DNA of 64,000 nt from Streptomyces lasiicapitis (GCF_014646335.1 NZ_BMNG01000004.1:438638-502637); one strand, 5' to 3'; counted from the first letter of the stretch, positions 8,594 through 17,416 are shown. A program made the numbers and translations. Notes: generated from the letters alone by a model not told the origin.

Positions 8594-9490
8594 TCAGTCC
8601 TGCCGCACCTTCACCACCCTCAAGCCAGGCGCGCTGCGGATGTCCTTCTCGCAGAAGCGTGATGTCACCCAGCGCTTATTGGCGTACAGGCGTGTCTGGT
8701 CGCTGTAGTGGGGGGAGTTGGGGTTGGAGGACTGGGAGTAGGTCAGGAGGGTGCGGGCCTTGGGGCAGGGGGTTTTGTCCCAGCCGACTGCCTGGATGTG
8801 GCTGGAGCCTTGGCTCACCTCTGTGTAGCCGCCCGCTGGGGCGTTCCACTGGGGGTCGATCTTGTTCCAGACGCCCAGGGACTCCGTGCCGCCGTGGATG
8901 GGCAGGTGCTTGCCGTTGCGTACGACGAACTGGTGGTCGCCGAGGCGTGCGTCGAGGGGGATGCCTGCTGTGGTGAGGTCCGTGACGGCGTCGGCGAGTG
9001 CCGTGGTGAAGCCTGGGGTGACGGTGTTGAGGGTGTGGGGCGTGCGTACCGGGTCGGTGGGGGTGAACGGCACCTTCCAGAGTTGGGCGTTCGGGACCTT
9101 GGAGATCAGCGCGCGCCAGAAGCGGTCGTAGAGGAGTGCGCCCCTGCTGTCGGTGTTCATCGTGCGGTCCCAGGACTTGATCACCTCGCAGGCTTTGCGT
9201 ACGTCGACCACCCTGCCGTCGGTCGACTTCGCCGCACCCTGCGGCAGCGCGGCGCACGCGCGGGCCACGTCGGCCGCCGCGAGGTCACCGGCCGGGACGC
9301 GGTTCGCGAACTGCTGGCGCTGGAGGTCCTTGACGGTCAGCCCGCCGCGCGCGGCCATCGCGGACACGTCCTCGATGGCGCCGCGGGTCCGCAGCGAGCG
9401 CTGCGTGCCGATCGTGCCGAAGACGCGCTCGTAGTCGGTCAGGGGCTGGTCGGGGTTGCTGAGCCAGGCGCTGTCGTTGGAGTTTTCCGG
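8594..9490 (-). pseudogene. Penicillin acylase-family protein, C-terminal fragment
   Basis: About 300 residues matching the C-terminal part of the beta chain of Ntn-hydrolase acylases (penicillin/aculeacin/AHL acylase family). It starts at SNDSAWLSNPDQPLTDYERV, runs through GTQRSLRTRG, and ends with a beta-rich domain rich in Trp. Family members have about 750-850 residues, with a signal peptide, alpha chain and the catalytic N-terminal Ser of the beta chain. All of those parts are missing. The frame runs without break into unrelated DNA at about 9490, where transposase sequence begins. The gene was evidently cut by an insertion followed by deletion. Confidence 0.8.
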
Positions 9491-9630
9491 TGAACGACGC
9501 AGGTTTGGAGGACGGTCTTGGGTCAGACCTCGCCGACCGCGTCGGGCAGGCCCTTCAGCCCGTCGCATACCAGCATGAGGACGTCCTCGACGCCGCGGTT
9601 CTCCAGCTCGGTCAGGACGCGGAGCCAGGG
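9491..9630 (-). pseudogene. IS256/Mutator-family transposase fragment
   Basis: Translating the minus strand gives WLRVLTELENRGVEDVLMLV, then CDGLKGLPDAVGEV, a stop codon, then PKTVLQTCVVH. This is the conserved core of Mutator/IS256 transposases, where the family reads VWPKTxVQTC; here TGG (Trp) has become TGA. Homology stops after CVVH, exactly where the acylase fragment begins. Only about 45 residues of a roughly 400-residue protein survive, so the element is dead. Confidence 0.75.
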
Positions 9631-9639
9631 CAGTGGATG

Positions 9640-9951
9640 CGCAGGCAGACCGGACACGGCACCAAGGGCACCCGCGAGTACGACTGGGCCTGGCGCTGGT
9701 CACTGTTCTCCCTGATCGCCGCCGCCGTCCTGGCCCTCATGGCCACCGCCGTCCACGACGCCGACGAGGCCGATCCCGCGCTCGTCCCGCTGAGCTGCCC
9801 CGAGCTCATCCGGCTCCTGCGAGCCCTCGTGCTGCCGCCACCCGCCCGCGACCGCGATCACGTCCTGCACTGGACCACCTGGCGGCGCCGTCATCAAGCC
9901 GTCGCGACCGCCTGCCACCAGCAACGACACCACCGTCACGACCAACCGTGA
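9640..9951 (+). pseudogene. IS701-like transposase, C-terminal fragment
   Basis: About 100 residues ending at TGA 9949-9951. They include YDWAWRWSLFSLIAAAVLAL and LVPLSCPELIRLL, and end HWTTWRRRHQAVATACHQQR, the hallmark C-terminus of IS701-type transposases in Streptomyces. The DDE catalytic core and N-terminus are absent. The fragment lies back to back with the IS256 fragment. A separate N-terminal IS701 fragment occurs in opposite orientation at 11.55-12.0 kb. Confidence 0.75.
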
Positions 9952-9976
9952 TCAAGAACTACAGCTGCCGTGTCAG

Positions 9977-10495
9977 TCAGGCGGCATTCGCGGTGAACTT
10001 CCCCTCCGCCGAAATGCTGAGGAACCTCGGACATGAGGATCTGCTCGACCTCCTGGTACGCGCTGTGGTGGGAAAGCGGGGTGTTGTGCAGAGCGAACCG
10101 GAGATCCCTGACCCGTTTTCCTGGAGGATCTTGCGGAAGAAGGAGTGCCGGGCCTTGCGGAGGACCTCGATGCTCACCTGGTCGCTCGTCAGCCCCAGGC
10201 GGGCGAAGCCGGCCTGTACGGCTTGTTCGATTGTGGGGCCCTCCGGCTCGATGGGGGGCCGTGGCACCGGCCGCGTGGAGCCGAATCCGGTCGGCGGCCG
10301 GAGTTGAGGACCCCGAGGTGACGGGCGGCCAGCCGTCGGCACCGGCGGCGGGCGGAAGTCGCGGAACGGGTCAGTGACGTCGGATTCGGTGTGTTCCCAC
10401 GCCCGCCCGGTTACCAGGTCCGTGCTCTGTACGGAGCGGACGTCTGCCGTGCTCAAGTCCGCCCACCTGTCGATGCGTTGTCGGATCAGTTCCAC
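9977..10495 (-). CDS. Hypothetical protein, possibly N-terminally broken
   Basis: A 172-residue frame with a GTG start. Coding-like sequence also continues upstream of that GTG (TLSGCTFLRQREADPVLEAT) without an ATG/GTG, so the true start may be lost. A Pro-rich linker around residues 45-85 separates two parts. The segment TIEQAVQAGFARLGLTSDQV faintly resembles a Jag-N type RNA-binding fold. The last ~30 residues (TARTRRSSRSSCPR) look frameshifted. No firm family is recognised. It lies inside the transposon-scarred zone. Confidence 0.35.
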   Translation of the reverse strand: MELIRQRIDRWADLSTADVRSVQSTDLVTGRAWEHTESDVTDPFRDFRPPPVPTAGRPSPRGPQLRPPTGFGSTRPVPRPPIEPEGPTIEQAVQAGFARLGLTSDQVSIEVLRKARHSFFRKILQENGSGISGSLCTTPRFPTTARTRRSSRSSCPRFLSISAEGKFTANAA

Positions 10496-10644
10496 CAGGG
10501 TACGGATCTGGCCGATGTCGGGAGCCGTGGCTTCGAGTACCGGGTCGGCTTCGCGTTGCCGGAGGAAGGTGCAGCCGCTCAGGGTGAGCAGGGAGTGAGC
10601 GCGTGTTCCCGGCCCCGAAGGGCCCCTCCGAGCGCTCGTAGATA

Positions 10645-10875
10645 GTGACCGCCACGGCAGAAGGCTCCGATCCGCAGCAGGACGTCACCTACCGAGCGCC
10701 GGTCGGCTCCGTCGACCTCAAGGCGTTCGACGACGACGGCAACTCGTACGAGATCCATGCGTGCCACGGCTGTCTGCCGTGGCACGCAGAGGTCGTGATG
10801 GTTGCCGACGAAGTCCTCGTGAGGGAGTGGCATGCCATCGGATGCCCGCAGTTCCAGAAGCTCATCCGGGGCTGA
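10645..10875 (+). CDS. Small hypothetical protein
   Basis: A 76-residue frame with coherent composition (VDLKAFDDDGNSYEIHACHGCLPWHAEVVMVADEVLVREWHAIGC). The CHGC pair and the spaced His/Cys could bind metal. No recognised family. GTG start at 10645. It sits between remnants of mobile elements and may be cargo. Moderate support only, from codon bias and the protein-like sequence. Confidence 0.45.
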   Translation: MTATAEGSDPQQDVTYRAPVGSVDLKAFDDDGNSYEIHACHGCLPWHAEVVMVADEVLVREWHAIGCPQFQKLIRG

Positions 10876-10913
10876 GACGGGAATTCATCACTCAGTGCCA
10901 GGGCCCGTCCCCG

Positions 10914-11279
10914 ATGGGTGATGATGTTGCAGTGAGTCTGGACCTGAGCAACTACGAACTCCTGTGGCCCGCATCGCTGTTCATGTCCGAGGGCGAGCGC
11001 GTCCTCCGGTCCACGGGCTCCTGGCAGGACCGAGCGACCTGGCTCATCACCGAGGCCCTGGCCGGCACCACCGCGGTCGCGGACTTCGAGGAGCTGCCAG
11101 ACCGCGATGCGCCTACAGACGACCCCTGGTCGTCCACCACTCCCAGCTGGGGCAGCCGGGCCGGGACGGGCAAACGGGAGTGGTTCACCGGACTGGTCAA
11201 CCGGGCGGGCGAGCTCCGTCATGCGGCAGCCCCCCCGGCCCTACTGGCCGCAGCGCCGCGGCAACGGGCTGTCGCATGA
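10914..11279 (+). CDS. Hypothetical protein
   Basis: A 121-residue frame beginning MGDDVAVSLDLSNYELLWPASLF, followed by an acidic, Trp-containing middle (GSWQDRATWLITEALAGTTAVADFEELPDRD) that looks like real protein. The C-terminal ~40 residues are low complexity. It overlaps the next frame by 59 bases, so the true 3' part may be disrupted. The GTG codon within it (VSLDL) is an alternative start. No family recognised. Confidence 0.4.
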   Translation: MGDDVAVSLDLSNYELLWPASLFMSEGERVLRSTGSWQDRATWLITEALAGTTAVADFEELPDRDAPTDDPWSSTTPSWGSRAGTGKREWFTGLVNRAGELRHAAAPPALLAAAPRQRAVA

Positions 11280-11555
11280 CGGCAGCACTCCACGGGACAC
11301 ACGGCGTGACTTCGCACGGCTCATCGGCGAGTTCGCCGACAACGGCTACCTGGTTGAGGTCTTCGGTGAGGAATGCGTCGACGACCACAGCGAGCTCCCG
11401 GACGCCTCCGAGGTGATCGACCGGCGTCTCGGCATCCCTCATCTGTGGCCCCTGACACCGGAGACGTGGGACGAAGACATCTTCTACGGCCTGATCGAGG
11501 TGTTCCACGACCTGGTCAGCCGCCCCCGCACGCGGCGCTTCCACTCCTGCAGCGG
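11221..11555 (+). pseudogene. Hypothetical protein, N-terminal fragment cut by IS701 insertion
   Basis: Starts at ATG 11221 and reads through an organised protein (DFARLIGEFADNGYLVEVFGEECVDDHSELPDASEVIDRRLGI, split here only for description) up to RRFHSC near 11550. Beyond that the same frame is the antisense of an IS701 transposase, so the native C-terminus is lost. The surviving domain resembles a Streptomyces protein of unknown function. No catalytic motif is evident. Confidence 0.5.
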
Positions 11556-11998
11556 CTGCAGCGGGCAGGACGCCGTGGCGGTGACGGCGTGCACGCTCAC
11601 CGCGACCTGGCAGTTGGCCCGCTTGCCCAGGGCCCGCAGTACTGCGGGGCCACCCCGACCGACAGCCGGCCGTCCTTGGGAAACGACACATCGTCGACCA
11701 CCCACGCCTCGGGGCTGATCCGCGCCGTCATCCGCTCGGCGATCCGCCGCCGCACCGGCGCCGGGTTCCAGGTGGACTGGTTCACGAACTGCTGCAGGTT
11801 CTGCTCGTTGCCGTCCGGCAGCCGAGAGGCCATCGCCTGGATCGACTTACGGCGCCCGTCCAGCATCAGCCCCCGCAGATAGCACTCGCCCTTGGACCGC
11901 TGGTCCTTGCGCGGCACCGAGGCGAACACATCCGCCACGAACAACGCCAACTTCACCCGGATATGCATCACTTCGAGTGCATCCACACACTCCAGCAT
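11550..11998 (-). pseudogene. IS701-family transposase, frameshifted N-terminal fragment
   Basis: Minus-strand translation gives FVADVFASVPRKDQRSKGEC, YLRGLMLDGRRKS, NLQQFVNQSTW and AWVVDDVSFPKDGRLSVGVA, the canonical N-terminal half of IS701 transposases including the first catalytic Asp region (VVDD). Near 11640 the frame shifts: YCG is followed in another frame by ALGKRANCQVAVSVHAVTATASCPLQ, then homology ends at about 11550. Roughly 150 of ~400 residues remain. Confidence 0.8.
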
Positions 11999-12135
11999 GC
12001 TCCCGAGCAGGCCACACGAGAAGACCTAACGGAGTCCTAGTAAATCCCTTCGCCCTGTAACCCGGACGGGTCCGACGCCGTTGTCGGTTCATCGGACGGT
12101 AGTCCACCGGGTAGACGAATCGGACGGGGCGGAGC

Positions 12136-13227
12136 ATGGCACGCGCGGACGGCGATGAGACACGGGCAGAGCGGGCCACCCGGAACGACATTTCTGGCGA
12201 GGTGGCGGGACCGGCCATTCAGGCGGGGAGCATCGGCCATCTCCATGTGACGGTCACCGGCTCCTCCTCGCCAGCCGGTTCCGGGCCGGAGAAACCCGCC
12301 GAGGGCTCGGGGCGTCCGGCCGGGACTCGGCGGTGGCGCCGAGGGGGGAGTGCGCGCAAGGCGATCACGGGCATGGGCGGGGGGAAGCCGCGGCGGCTCG
12401 TCGTGTCGGCGATTGGGGTGGCGGTGTTGTCGGCGATCGGTGGGGCGTTGGCGTTCCAGCCGCAGATCCGTGGCCTGGTGTCCGGCACCGCGTCCGGTCC
12501 GGATTTTGCGGCGTCCGTGGAGGCGGTCCGGCTCGACGACGAGGGTTGGTGGGCGGCTACGAGCGGCGACTTCCGGCCCACCTCGGCGCAGTCCCGTTTC
12601 CTGGCCGAGCCGATGTCCACGACCTCGGAGAAGTACGACGACTTCCTGGGGTCCACAGGGGCGGTCAATGTCGGGGAACAGACACTGCGTCTGACCTTGA
12701 CCGGTCGGCGTGACCAGCAGGTGAACGTCCTCGACGTACGTCCGGTCATCGTCCGCCGCGCGAGCCCGTTGGCCGGCACGCTCTTCGCCGTGGGGAGTCA
12801 GGCGGGATCGGCCACGTTTCAGGTCATCTACGACCTGGATCGGCCCAACCCGGTGGCGCGCAAGGCGGTGCGTGACACCGATTTCTCGGAGTCGAACCCC
12901 GACGCAGGCGCTGTGAGGCCCGGACCTCCGTTCTTCGCCGACACCACCATCACGCTCCGCCGTGACGAGCAGAACGTGCTGGTGCTCCGGGCCAGGACAG
13001 AGCGCTTCCATGTGGCGTTCCGGCTCAAGGTGACGTACATGCTGGGCGACCGCAGGAAGTACATGATCGTTGACGACCACGGTCGGCCCTTCCAGGTCTC
13101 CGGCGTCAGCCGCAGCCCGGACGGCGAGGAGCGCTACGGTCGGGTCTTCAGCATGCAGAGCGACTACTCGATGTGCCAGACCGTGGGCCCGGACGTCGAC
13201 GCGGCGCGACAGTGTCAGGGGATCTGA
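12136..13227 (+). CDS. Single-pass membrane protein with actinobacterial 'NxISGxVxGxxIQAG' N-terminus
   Basis: A 363-residue protein. Residues 17-38 read NDISGEVAGPAIQAGSIGHL, a short motif seen at the start of many Streptomyces NTPase/TPR and conflict-type proteins. A basic Pro/Gly linker follows, then one membrane helix at about residues 88-106 (LVVSAIGVAVLSAIGGALAF) and a 250-residue beta-rich extracytoplasmic domain with no family I recognise. ATG 12136 is the first in-frame start. A lipoprotein gene begins 2 bp after its stop, so the two are probably made together and act at the same membrane face. Confidence 0.7.
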   Translation: MARADGDETRAERATRNDISGEVAGPAIQAGSIGHLHVTVTGSSSPAGSGPEKPAEGSGRPAGTRRWRRGGSARKAITGMGGGKPRRLVVSAIGVAVLSAIGGALAFQPQIRGLVSGTASGPDFAASVEAVRLDDEGWWAATSGDFRPTSAQSRFLAEPMSTTSEKYDDFLGSTGAVNVGEQTLRLTLTGRRDQQVNVLDVRPVIVRRASPLAGTLFAVGSQAGSATFQVIYDLDRPNPVARKAVRDTDFSESNPDAGAVRPGPPFFADTTITLRRDEQNVLVLRARTERFHVAFRLKVTYMLGDRRKYMIVDDHGRPFQVSGVSRSPDGEERYGRVFSMQSDYSMCQTVGPDVDAARQCQGI

Positions 13228-13229
13228 GG

Positions 13230-13790
13230 GTGCGGCACGTTTCTCGTACCGGTCGGCTGATCGCCCTCTGTCTCGCCGCGGCGCTGCTGCCGGGCTGCGG
13301 AGCCGGGGAGAGCACACCACGGCCCGACCACGACAGCGAGCAGACGGCGCCGCCGCTCTGCCCCGGCGTCAACGTGTCCGGCCTCGGCGATCCCGACGGA
13401 TCCGACCCGGTCGCGAAGTCCTATCGCGTCCTGGCCGAGCCGGTCTACAAGGCGGCGTGCGCCGGGGACTACCGCCGCCTCGCCCGACTGATCGACAGCG
13501 TCCCTGGCGGGGCACAACACTTCGCGACCAACACCTGCCAGGGCTGCGACGGAAGCGAGATCGTGGACATGTGGCGGAACGACTACGGCCTCGACCTAAC
13601 CGAACTCGCGCGGCTCCTCGAAACGCCACCGCACGGGACACAGGGAGGCGTCCTGTACCTCAGGGGGAATCACCTCGCCGTCTTCGGCCGAGGCTGGAGC
13701 GGAGGCCCCGCATCCTGGAGCGGCTTCTACCCCGACTGCCGCGCCGACGAGCTCTGCGCAATGGACTCCAAGCTCGCCGACACCTCCTGA
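13230..13790 (+). CDS. Putative lipoprotein
   Basis: A 186-residue protein starting at GTG 13230. The N-terminus VRHVSRTGRLIALCLAAALLPGCGAG is a signal peptide ending in the lipobox LPGC, with Cys23 as lipidation site. The mature part has two Cys-rich spots (NTCQGCDGSE and YPDCRADELC) that could form disulfides. The length and the fold hint KAACAGDYRRLARLI suggest an ankyrin-like or helical domain, but no family is certain. It follows the membrane protein at 12136-13227 with 2 bp between stop and start, which implies translational coupling. A GC-rich hairpin ends the unit. Confidence 0.7.
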   Translation: MRHVSRTGRLIALCLAAALLPGCGAGESTPRPDHDSEQTAPPLCPGVNVSGLGDPDGSDPVAKSYRVLAEPVYKAACAGDYRRLARLIDSVPGGAQHFATNTCQGCDGSEIVDMWRNDYGLDLTELARLLETPPHGTQGGVLYLRGNHLAVFGRGWSGGPASWSGFYPDCRADELCAMDSKLADTS

Positions 13791-13830
13791 TCGGGCACCC
13801 GGGAACGACAGGCTCGACCAGATCTAGCTA

Positions 13831-13859
13831 GGCGCCGGCCCCACACGCGGACCGGCGCC
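13831..13859. terminator. Hairpin terminator after the lipoprotein gene
   Basis: GGCGCCGGCCC and GGACCGGCGCC form an 11-bp stem with one wobble/mismatch around a 7-base loop, 41 bp past the stop codon. Confidence 0.7.
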
Positions 13860-14423
13860 CAGGGGCGACGGGGCAAGCGGGCCGGAGACGCATCCCCGAC
13901 AACGCGACTCCGGCCGCCGGCCCTGCCCCTGCGGGGCGTATCCGGCGCACAACGCCTGGGTGGGACACCACCGTGAGGCCGCCGTGGGAGGGGAACTACG
14001 GCGCCTCACATGACGCGGCCGCCGCCCGCATCTGGCCTCCGCAGGCGGCGGCCGCCACACTGCGTAGCCTTGGGGCAGGCTCACCTCTCCAGCAGATGCT
14101 CCCTGGATTCTGCGTAAATCCTTCACTGGCCCCACCGGAAGATCGGCAAGCCCTGCTCTCCTCGATACCGCAGGGGTGCCGGTCGCTTGAAGCCTGCGGC
14201 CGTGGACGCGGCGGCCCGGAGAGACGGAAGCCCTGTGCGAACGACGGAGCCTGTTTTCGGCGGGTTAGGGGATGACCGGCCGGGCAGACGCAGTGGAGAT
14301 CGCGGCGGGGTGTCAGTGCCGCATGGTGCACTGGGCTGCTGGCATCAGTGTCATCAACTATCCGCGGAGGCAGCATGGTTGGAGGTCTTGCGTCGCGGGC
14401 CTGGTGACCTGCCGGTGCTTGCG
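13860..14423. other. Intergenic stretch without a supported gene
   Basis: Short frames exist on both strands, but their composition is Arg/Pro/Ala-biased antisense-like and none has a family signature. No promoter or repeat stands out. Confidence 0.6.
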
Positions 14424-16670
14424 TCACGAGTCATCGTGGACGGGCAGGTGAAGCGTCCGAGCCAGGCTCTGAATGCTCTCGTCCACACGTTGCAGGTGTC
14501 GCAGGACCCGTCGCGTCGCGTTGACGTCTTCGGGACGTGCCCCGCCCTCGCTTACTCCGAGCTGGGTGGGAATCCCGGGACCGCGTACGAGCGTGGTGTC
14601 GCCTTCGACCTGGACGGCTACCTGGCTGATCAGGGTCGCGAGGTTGCGGTCGATCCGGGAGGCCTCGTTCACGAGGCGCGGATCGGCGCCGATGTGGAGG
14701 CCGGACGGCACCCGTTCGGCGGTGGCAGCCAGGCTGCGGGTGTGGAAGGCCGCGGTTTCCAGCAGCCCCAGCACGCAGAGCGCGGTGCGCCGCCGGGACC
14801 GCAGAGGGCTGATCGGGGTGATCAGCGGCTGCACCGACAGACGCAGGCTGTCCAGGGCCGAATCCAGCGCGCGGGCCGGATCCAGCAGGTCCCCGCCGGA
14901 CTCGCCGCCCAACTGGGCCAGCGATTGGGAGAGCACCGCGCGCAGTCGCTCCAGCGCGTCGCGCAGCAACTGGTCCGTGCGTTCCCGTGTGTGTACCGGC
15001 AGTACGAGCAGAGCGGCAGTCAGCCCGCACGCGATCCCCAGCGCGGTCTCCTCGATCCGCACCACCAGCACGCCCGGGGTGAGGGTGTGGAGCAGCGTGT
15101 ACAGCATGCCGATCATCGTGGTGACGAAGAAGGACATCAGCGTGTAGGACACCGTGATCGTGTAGTACATCCCAAACACGCTGAGGCCCGCCAAGGTGAA
15201 GGCCAGCCAGGGGGTGTTGCCCATCAGGGCGGCGAGTGCGAGCCCGGCGACGACACCCGCCACCGTGCCGATCAGGCGCCGGTATCCCCTGACCAGGATC
15301 TCGCCGGTGGAGGCGGTGCTGATGAACACCACCCAGCAGGTGAAGACGGCCCAGTACCAGCGCTGCGGTGAGACCAGTTCACCGCCGACGACGGCGAGCG
15401 TCGATCCGATCGCGACCTGGAGCGCGGTCCTGGTAGTGGGGCGGATGCGGGGGCTCTGCTGCTTCGGAATGGAGTCCTTCGCCGGGCCGGATTCCTCCGC
15501 CTTGAGCTCCTGACGCGACCGTGCCGCCTGGGGGTTGTCCTGGACCGCGGGGGTTTCCCCGTCGACGGCCAGGTGCAGGCTGAACAGGGCGTGAGCGAAG
15601 TCCCCGGTCGTGCGGAAGACGTCCTGCATCGCCGGGGAGGCATCGGGCAGCTGCTCGTCACTGCGGTATCCGAGCAGCTGATGGCGGACCTCGGCGGGGT
15701 CGACGCCCGGCGGGTGCAGCGGACCCGGACCGATTGTCACACGCAGCGCACGCAGCTCCGCGATCAGCACGGGCAGTGCCGCCCTGTCGCGGGCCTCGAT
15801 GGCAGACCCGGAGGGGCGGGCCTTCGTCAGGTGCGGGGTCAAGGTGTCGATGGCGGCGCCTGGCCGCAGGACCCGCAGCACGAGGATGGCCAGCCGCTCC
15901 GCGGCAGTCTCCGCCTCTGCCACGCGGCGCTGGATCGCGGTGGCGGTGCGCGCATCGGGTGTGCCGACTGCCAGCTGGTTCTGGATCATCAACGCGGCCG
16001 TGTGCAGGCGGGCCGTGGACCGGCGCAGGGCGTCGGCCGCCCGCTCGGCACGCGGGGCCTGCGGTCCGCACTCGGCCACCTCGACCAGTGCGTCGAGCAC
16101 CACTACTAGCCGTAGCCCAAAGGCCCGCTGCAGCCGTGCGAGCGTCCGCCGCGGCGGTGAGCGCAGGACGGCGAACCGGACCAGCGCCGTGCTGGCGAAG
16201 GCCACCAGCACGGCCAGGCCCAGCTGCGGCAACTGCTCCACACGGGTCTCGACGAACTGGGTCACGAAGAAGAGCTGGAAGGCGAAGACGCCCAGCGTGG
16301 TAGCGCGCGGTCCCAGCCGCCGGATGTAGATGGCGGCGAAGATCAGCAGTACGAACACCACGTCCGCCGCCACCCGATACGGTGCCAGCGCGCTGCCGGT
16401 CGCCATGACCGCCAGGGTGACCGGTACCCCCAGCGCGAGGGTCAGCGCCTGGTCGTGCGGCCGGGGTTCGGTGACCGCGGCCGTGCTGACCATCGCCGTG
16501 AGGGCACCCGTCACCAGGATTGGCACCGGGGCATCCAGCGCAGCGAGGATGCCGAGCGTCAGCCCGACCGCGCAGACCGTGCTGAGCGCGGACCGCATCC
16601 GGGTCATGCCGGGATCGGAGGCCAGGAACCGGTCATAAATGTCGGCCCACCGCGTTCGTGCCTGCTGCAT
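14424..16670 (-). CDS. FUSC-family membrane protein (aromatic acid/efflux type)
   Basis: A 748-residue inner-membrane protein of the FUSC superfamily, whose members export aromatic acids or related compounds. It has two membrane blocks of five to six helices (about residues 25-175 and 395-560), each followed by a soluble helical region. The second block contains RTALQVAIGSTLAVVGGELVSPQRWYWAVFT, typical of FUSC repeats with the W-Y-W-A signature. ATG 16670 gives MQQARTRWADIYDRFLASDPG, a normal amphipathic start. The next gene upstream is 39 bp away on the same strand and may be co-transcribed. Confidence 0.88.
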   Translation of the reverse strand: MQQARTRWADIYDRFLASDPGMTRMRSALSTVCAVGLTLGILAALDAPVPILVTGALTAMVSTAAVTEPRPHDQALTLALGVPVTLAVMATGSALAPYRVAADVVFVLLIFAAIYIRRLGPRATTLGVFAFQLFFVTQFVETRVEQLPQLGLAVLVAFASTALVRFAVLRSPPRRTLARLQRAFGLRLVVVLDALVEVAECGPQAPRAERAADALRRSTARLHTAALMIQNQLAVGTPDARTATAIQRRVAEAETAAERLAILVLRVLRPGAAIDTLTPHLTKARPSGSAIEARDRAALPVLIAELRALRVTIGPGPLHPPGVDPAEVRHQLLGYRSDEQLPDASPAMQDVFRTTGDFAHALFSLHLAVDGETPAVQDNPQAARSRQELKAEESGPAKDSIPKQQSPRIRPTTRTALQVAIGSTLAVVGGELVSPQRWYWAVFTCWVVFISTASTGEILVRGYRRLIGTVAGVVAGLALAALMGNTPWLAFTLAGLSVFGMYYTITVSYTLMSFFVTTMIGMLYTLLHTLTPGVLVVRIEETALGIACGLTAALLVLPVHTRERTDQLLRDALERLRAVLSQSLAQLGGESGGDLLDPARALDSALDSLRLSVQPLITPISPLRSRRRTALCVLGLLETAAFHTRSLAATAERVPSGLHIGADPRLVNEASRIDRNLATLISQVAVQVEGDTTLVRGPGIPTQLGVSEGGARPEDVNATRRVLRHLQRVDESIQSLARTLHLPVHDDS

Positions 16671-16709
16671 GCCCCAGCTACTTTCCTTACCAGATCGGTG
16701 GTGAATGGG

Positions 16710-17339
16710 CTATGCCGTCAGCTCGTCGAGCGAGCCCAGGAAGTCGTCAACGCCGGTCACGCTGTGGGAGACCATGGTCAGGCCGCGCATCATCGCCTGA
16801 TACGTGACTAGGCCACCGGGGGCGGCTATCGCGTCGGTGAACGACGTGACGTGGTAGCCGCGCTCCATCGCGGTGCGGGCCGTCGACTCCACGGCCATGA
16901 TCCCGGAGACCCCGGCGATCGCCAGGTACTCAACGCCGCGCTGCCGTAGCTGGAACTCGAGGTCGGTGTGCTGGAGAACGTCGAGGCCCTTGTGCGGCGC
17001 AAGGACCACGTCGCTCGGCTGGGGAGCCAGCTCCTCGTGGAACTCGGTGTGCCAGGTGCCGGCCTGGAACATCTGGTTGTCGAACATCTGCCGGTGGATC
17101 CCGGAGACATGCCGCCACGTCGAGTAGTCCTCATCGGTGAAGGCAGTCGTCGAGTAAAAGACGGGAACGTCCTTGTGCCGCCGCACCCCGGCGATGAGCT
17201 TCTTCAGGTTGCCGATTGTGCCGAGGCGTTCGTATTCCGGTGCGTAGGTGGAGTAGGCCTTGCCGTCCTTCGAGAAGTTCTCGTTGACGAGGTCAACGAG
17301 CAGCAATCCCACTCGGCCGTGTTCGTAGTCGCTTGCCAT
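16710..17339 (-). CDS. Isochorismatase-fold protein with Ala in place of the catalytic Cys
   Basis: A 209-residue cysteine-hydrolase-superfamily protein. Asp16 (LLLVDLVNENF) and Lys117 (APHKGLD) occupy the usual catalytic positions. The block usually read G-V-x-T-x-x-C-V-x-x-T is here GVSGIMAVESTA, with Ala149 at the nucleophile position. The loss of Cys excludes normal amidase chemistry. True isochorismatases such as PhzD also lack the Cys, so vinyl-ether hydrolysis or a non-catalytic role is possible. ATG 17339 was chosen over upstream starts on alignment to the family N-terminus. A palindromic operator lies 55 bp upstream. Confidence 0.82.
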   Translation of the reverse strand: MASDYEHGRVGLLLVDLVNENFSKDGKAYSTYAPEYERLGTIGNLKKLIAGVRRHKDVPVFYSTTAFTDEDYSTWRHVSGIHRQMFDNQMFQAGTWHTEFHEELAPQPSDVVLAPHKGLDVLQHTDLEFQLRQRGVEYLAIAGVSGIMAVESTARTAMERGYHVTSFTDAIAAPGGLVTYQAMMRGLTMVSHSVTGVDDFLGSLDELTA

Positions 17340-17393
17340 GGCTGTCCTCAAGCGTAGAAGTCGTCAGCGGCGGACCCCCGACTCCGGGGGTAC

Positions 17394-17416
17394 CGTTACG
17401 AGTAATGACTGTAACG
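17394..17416. promoter_or_regulatory. Inverted-repeat operator CGTTAC-N11-GTAACG
   Basis: CGTTAC (17394-17399) and GTAACG (17411-17416) are perfect inverted arms. The spacer ends TAATGACT, and the same TAATTGACTGTAACG string occurs at 27331-27346 upstream of the TetR/esterase pair. It lies 55 bp before the isochorismatase-fold gene and is AT-rich against a GC-rich background. Confidence 0.6.

Noticed and set aside
13996..14427. Minus-strand frame of 143 residues upstream of the FUSC gene region
   Set aside because: Pro/Arg-rich with no family signal; codon pattern not convincing.
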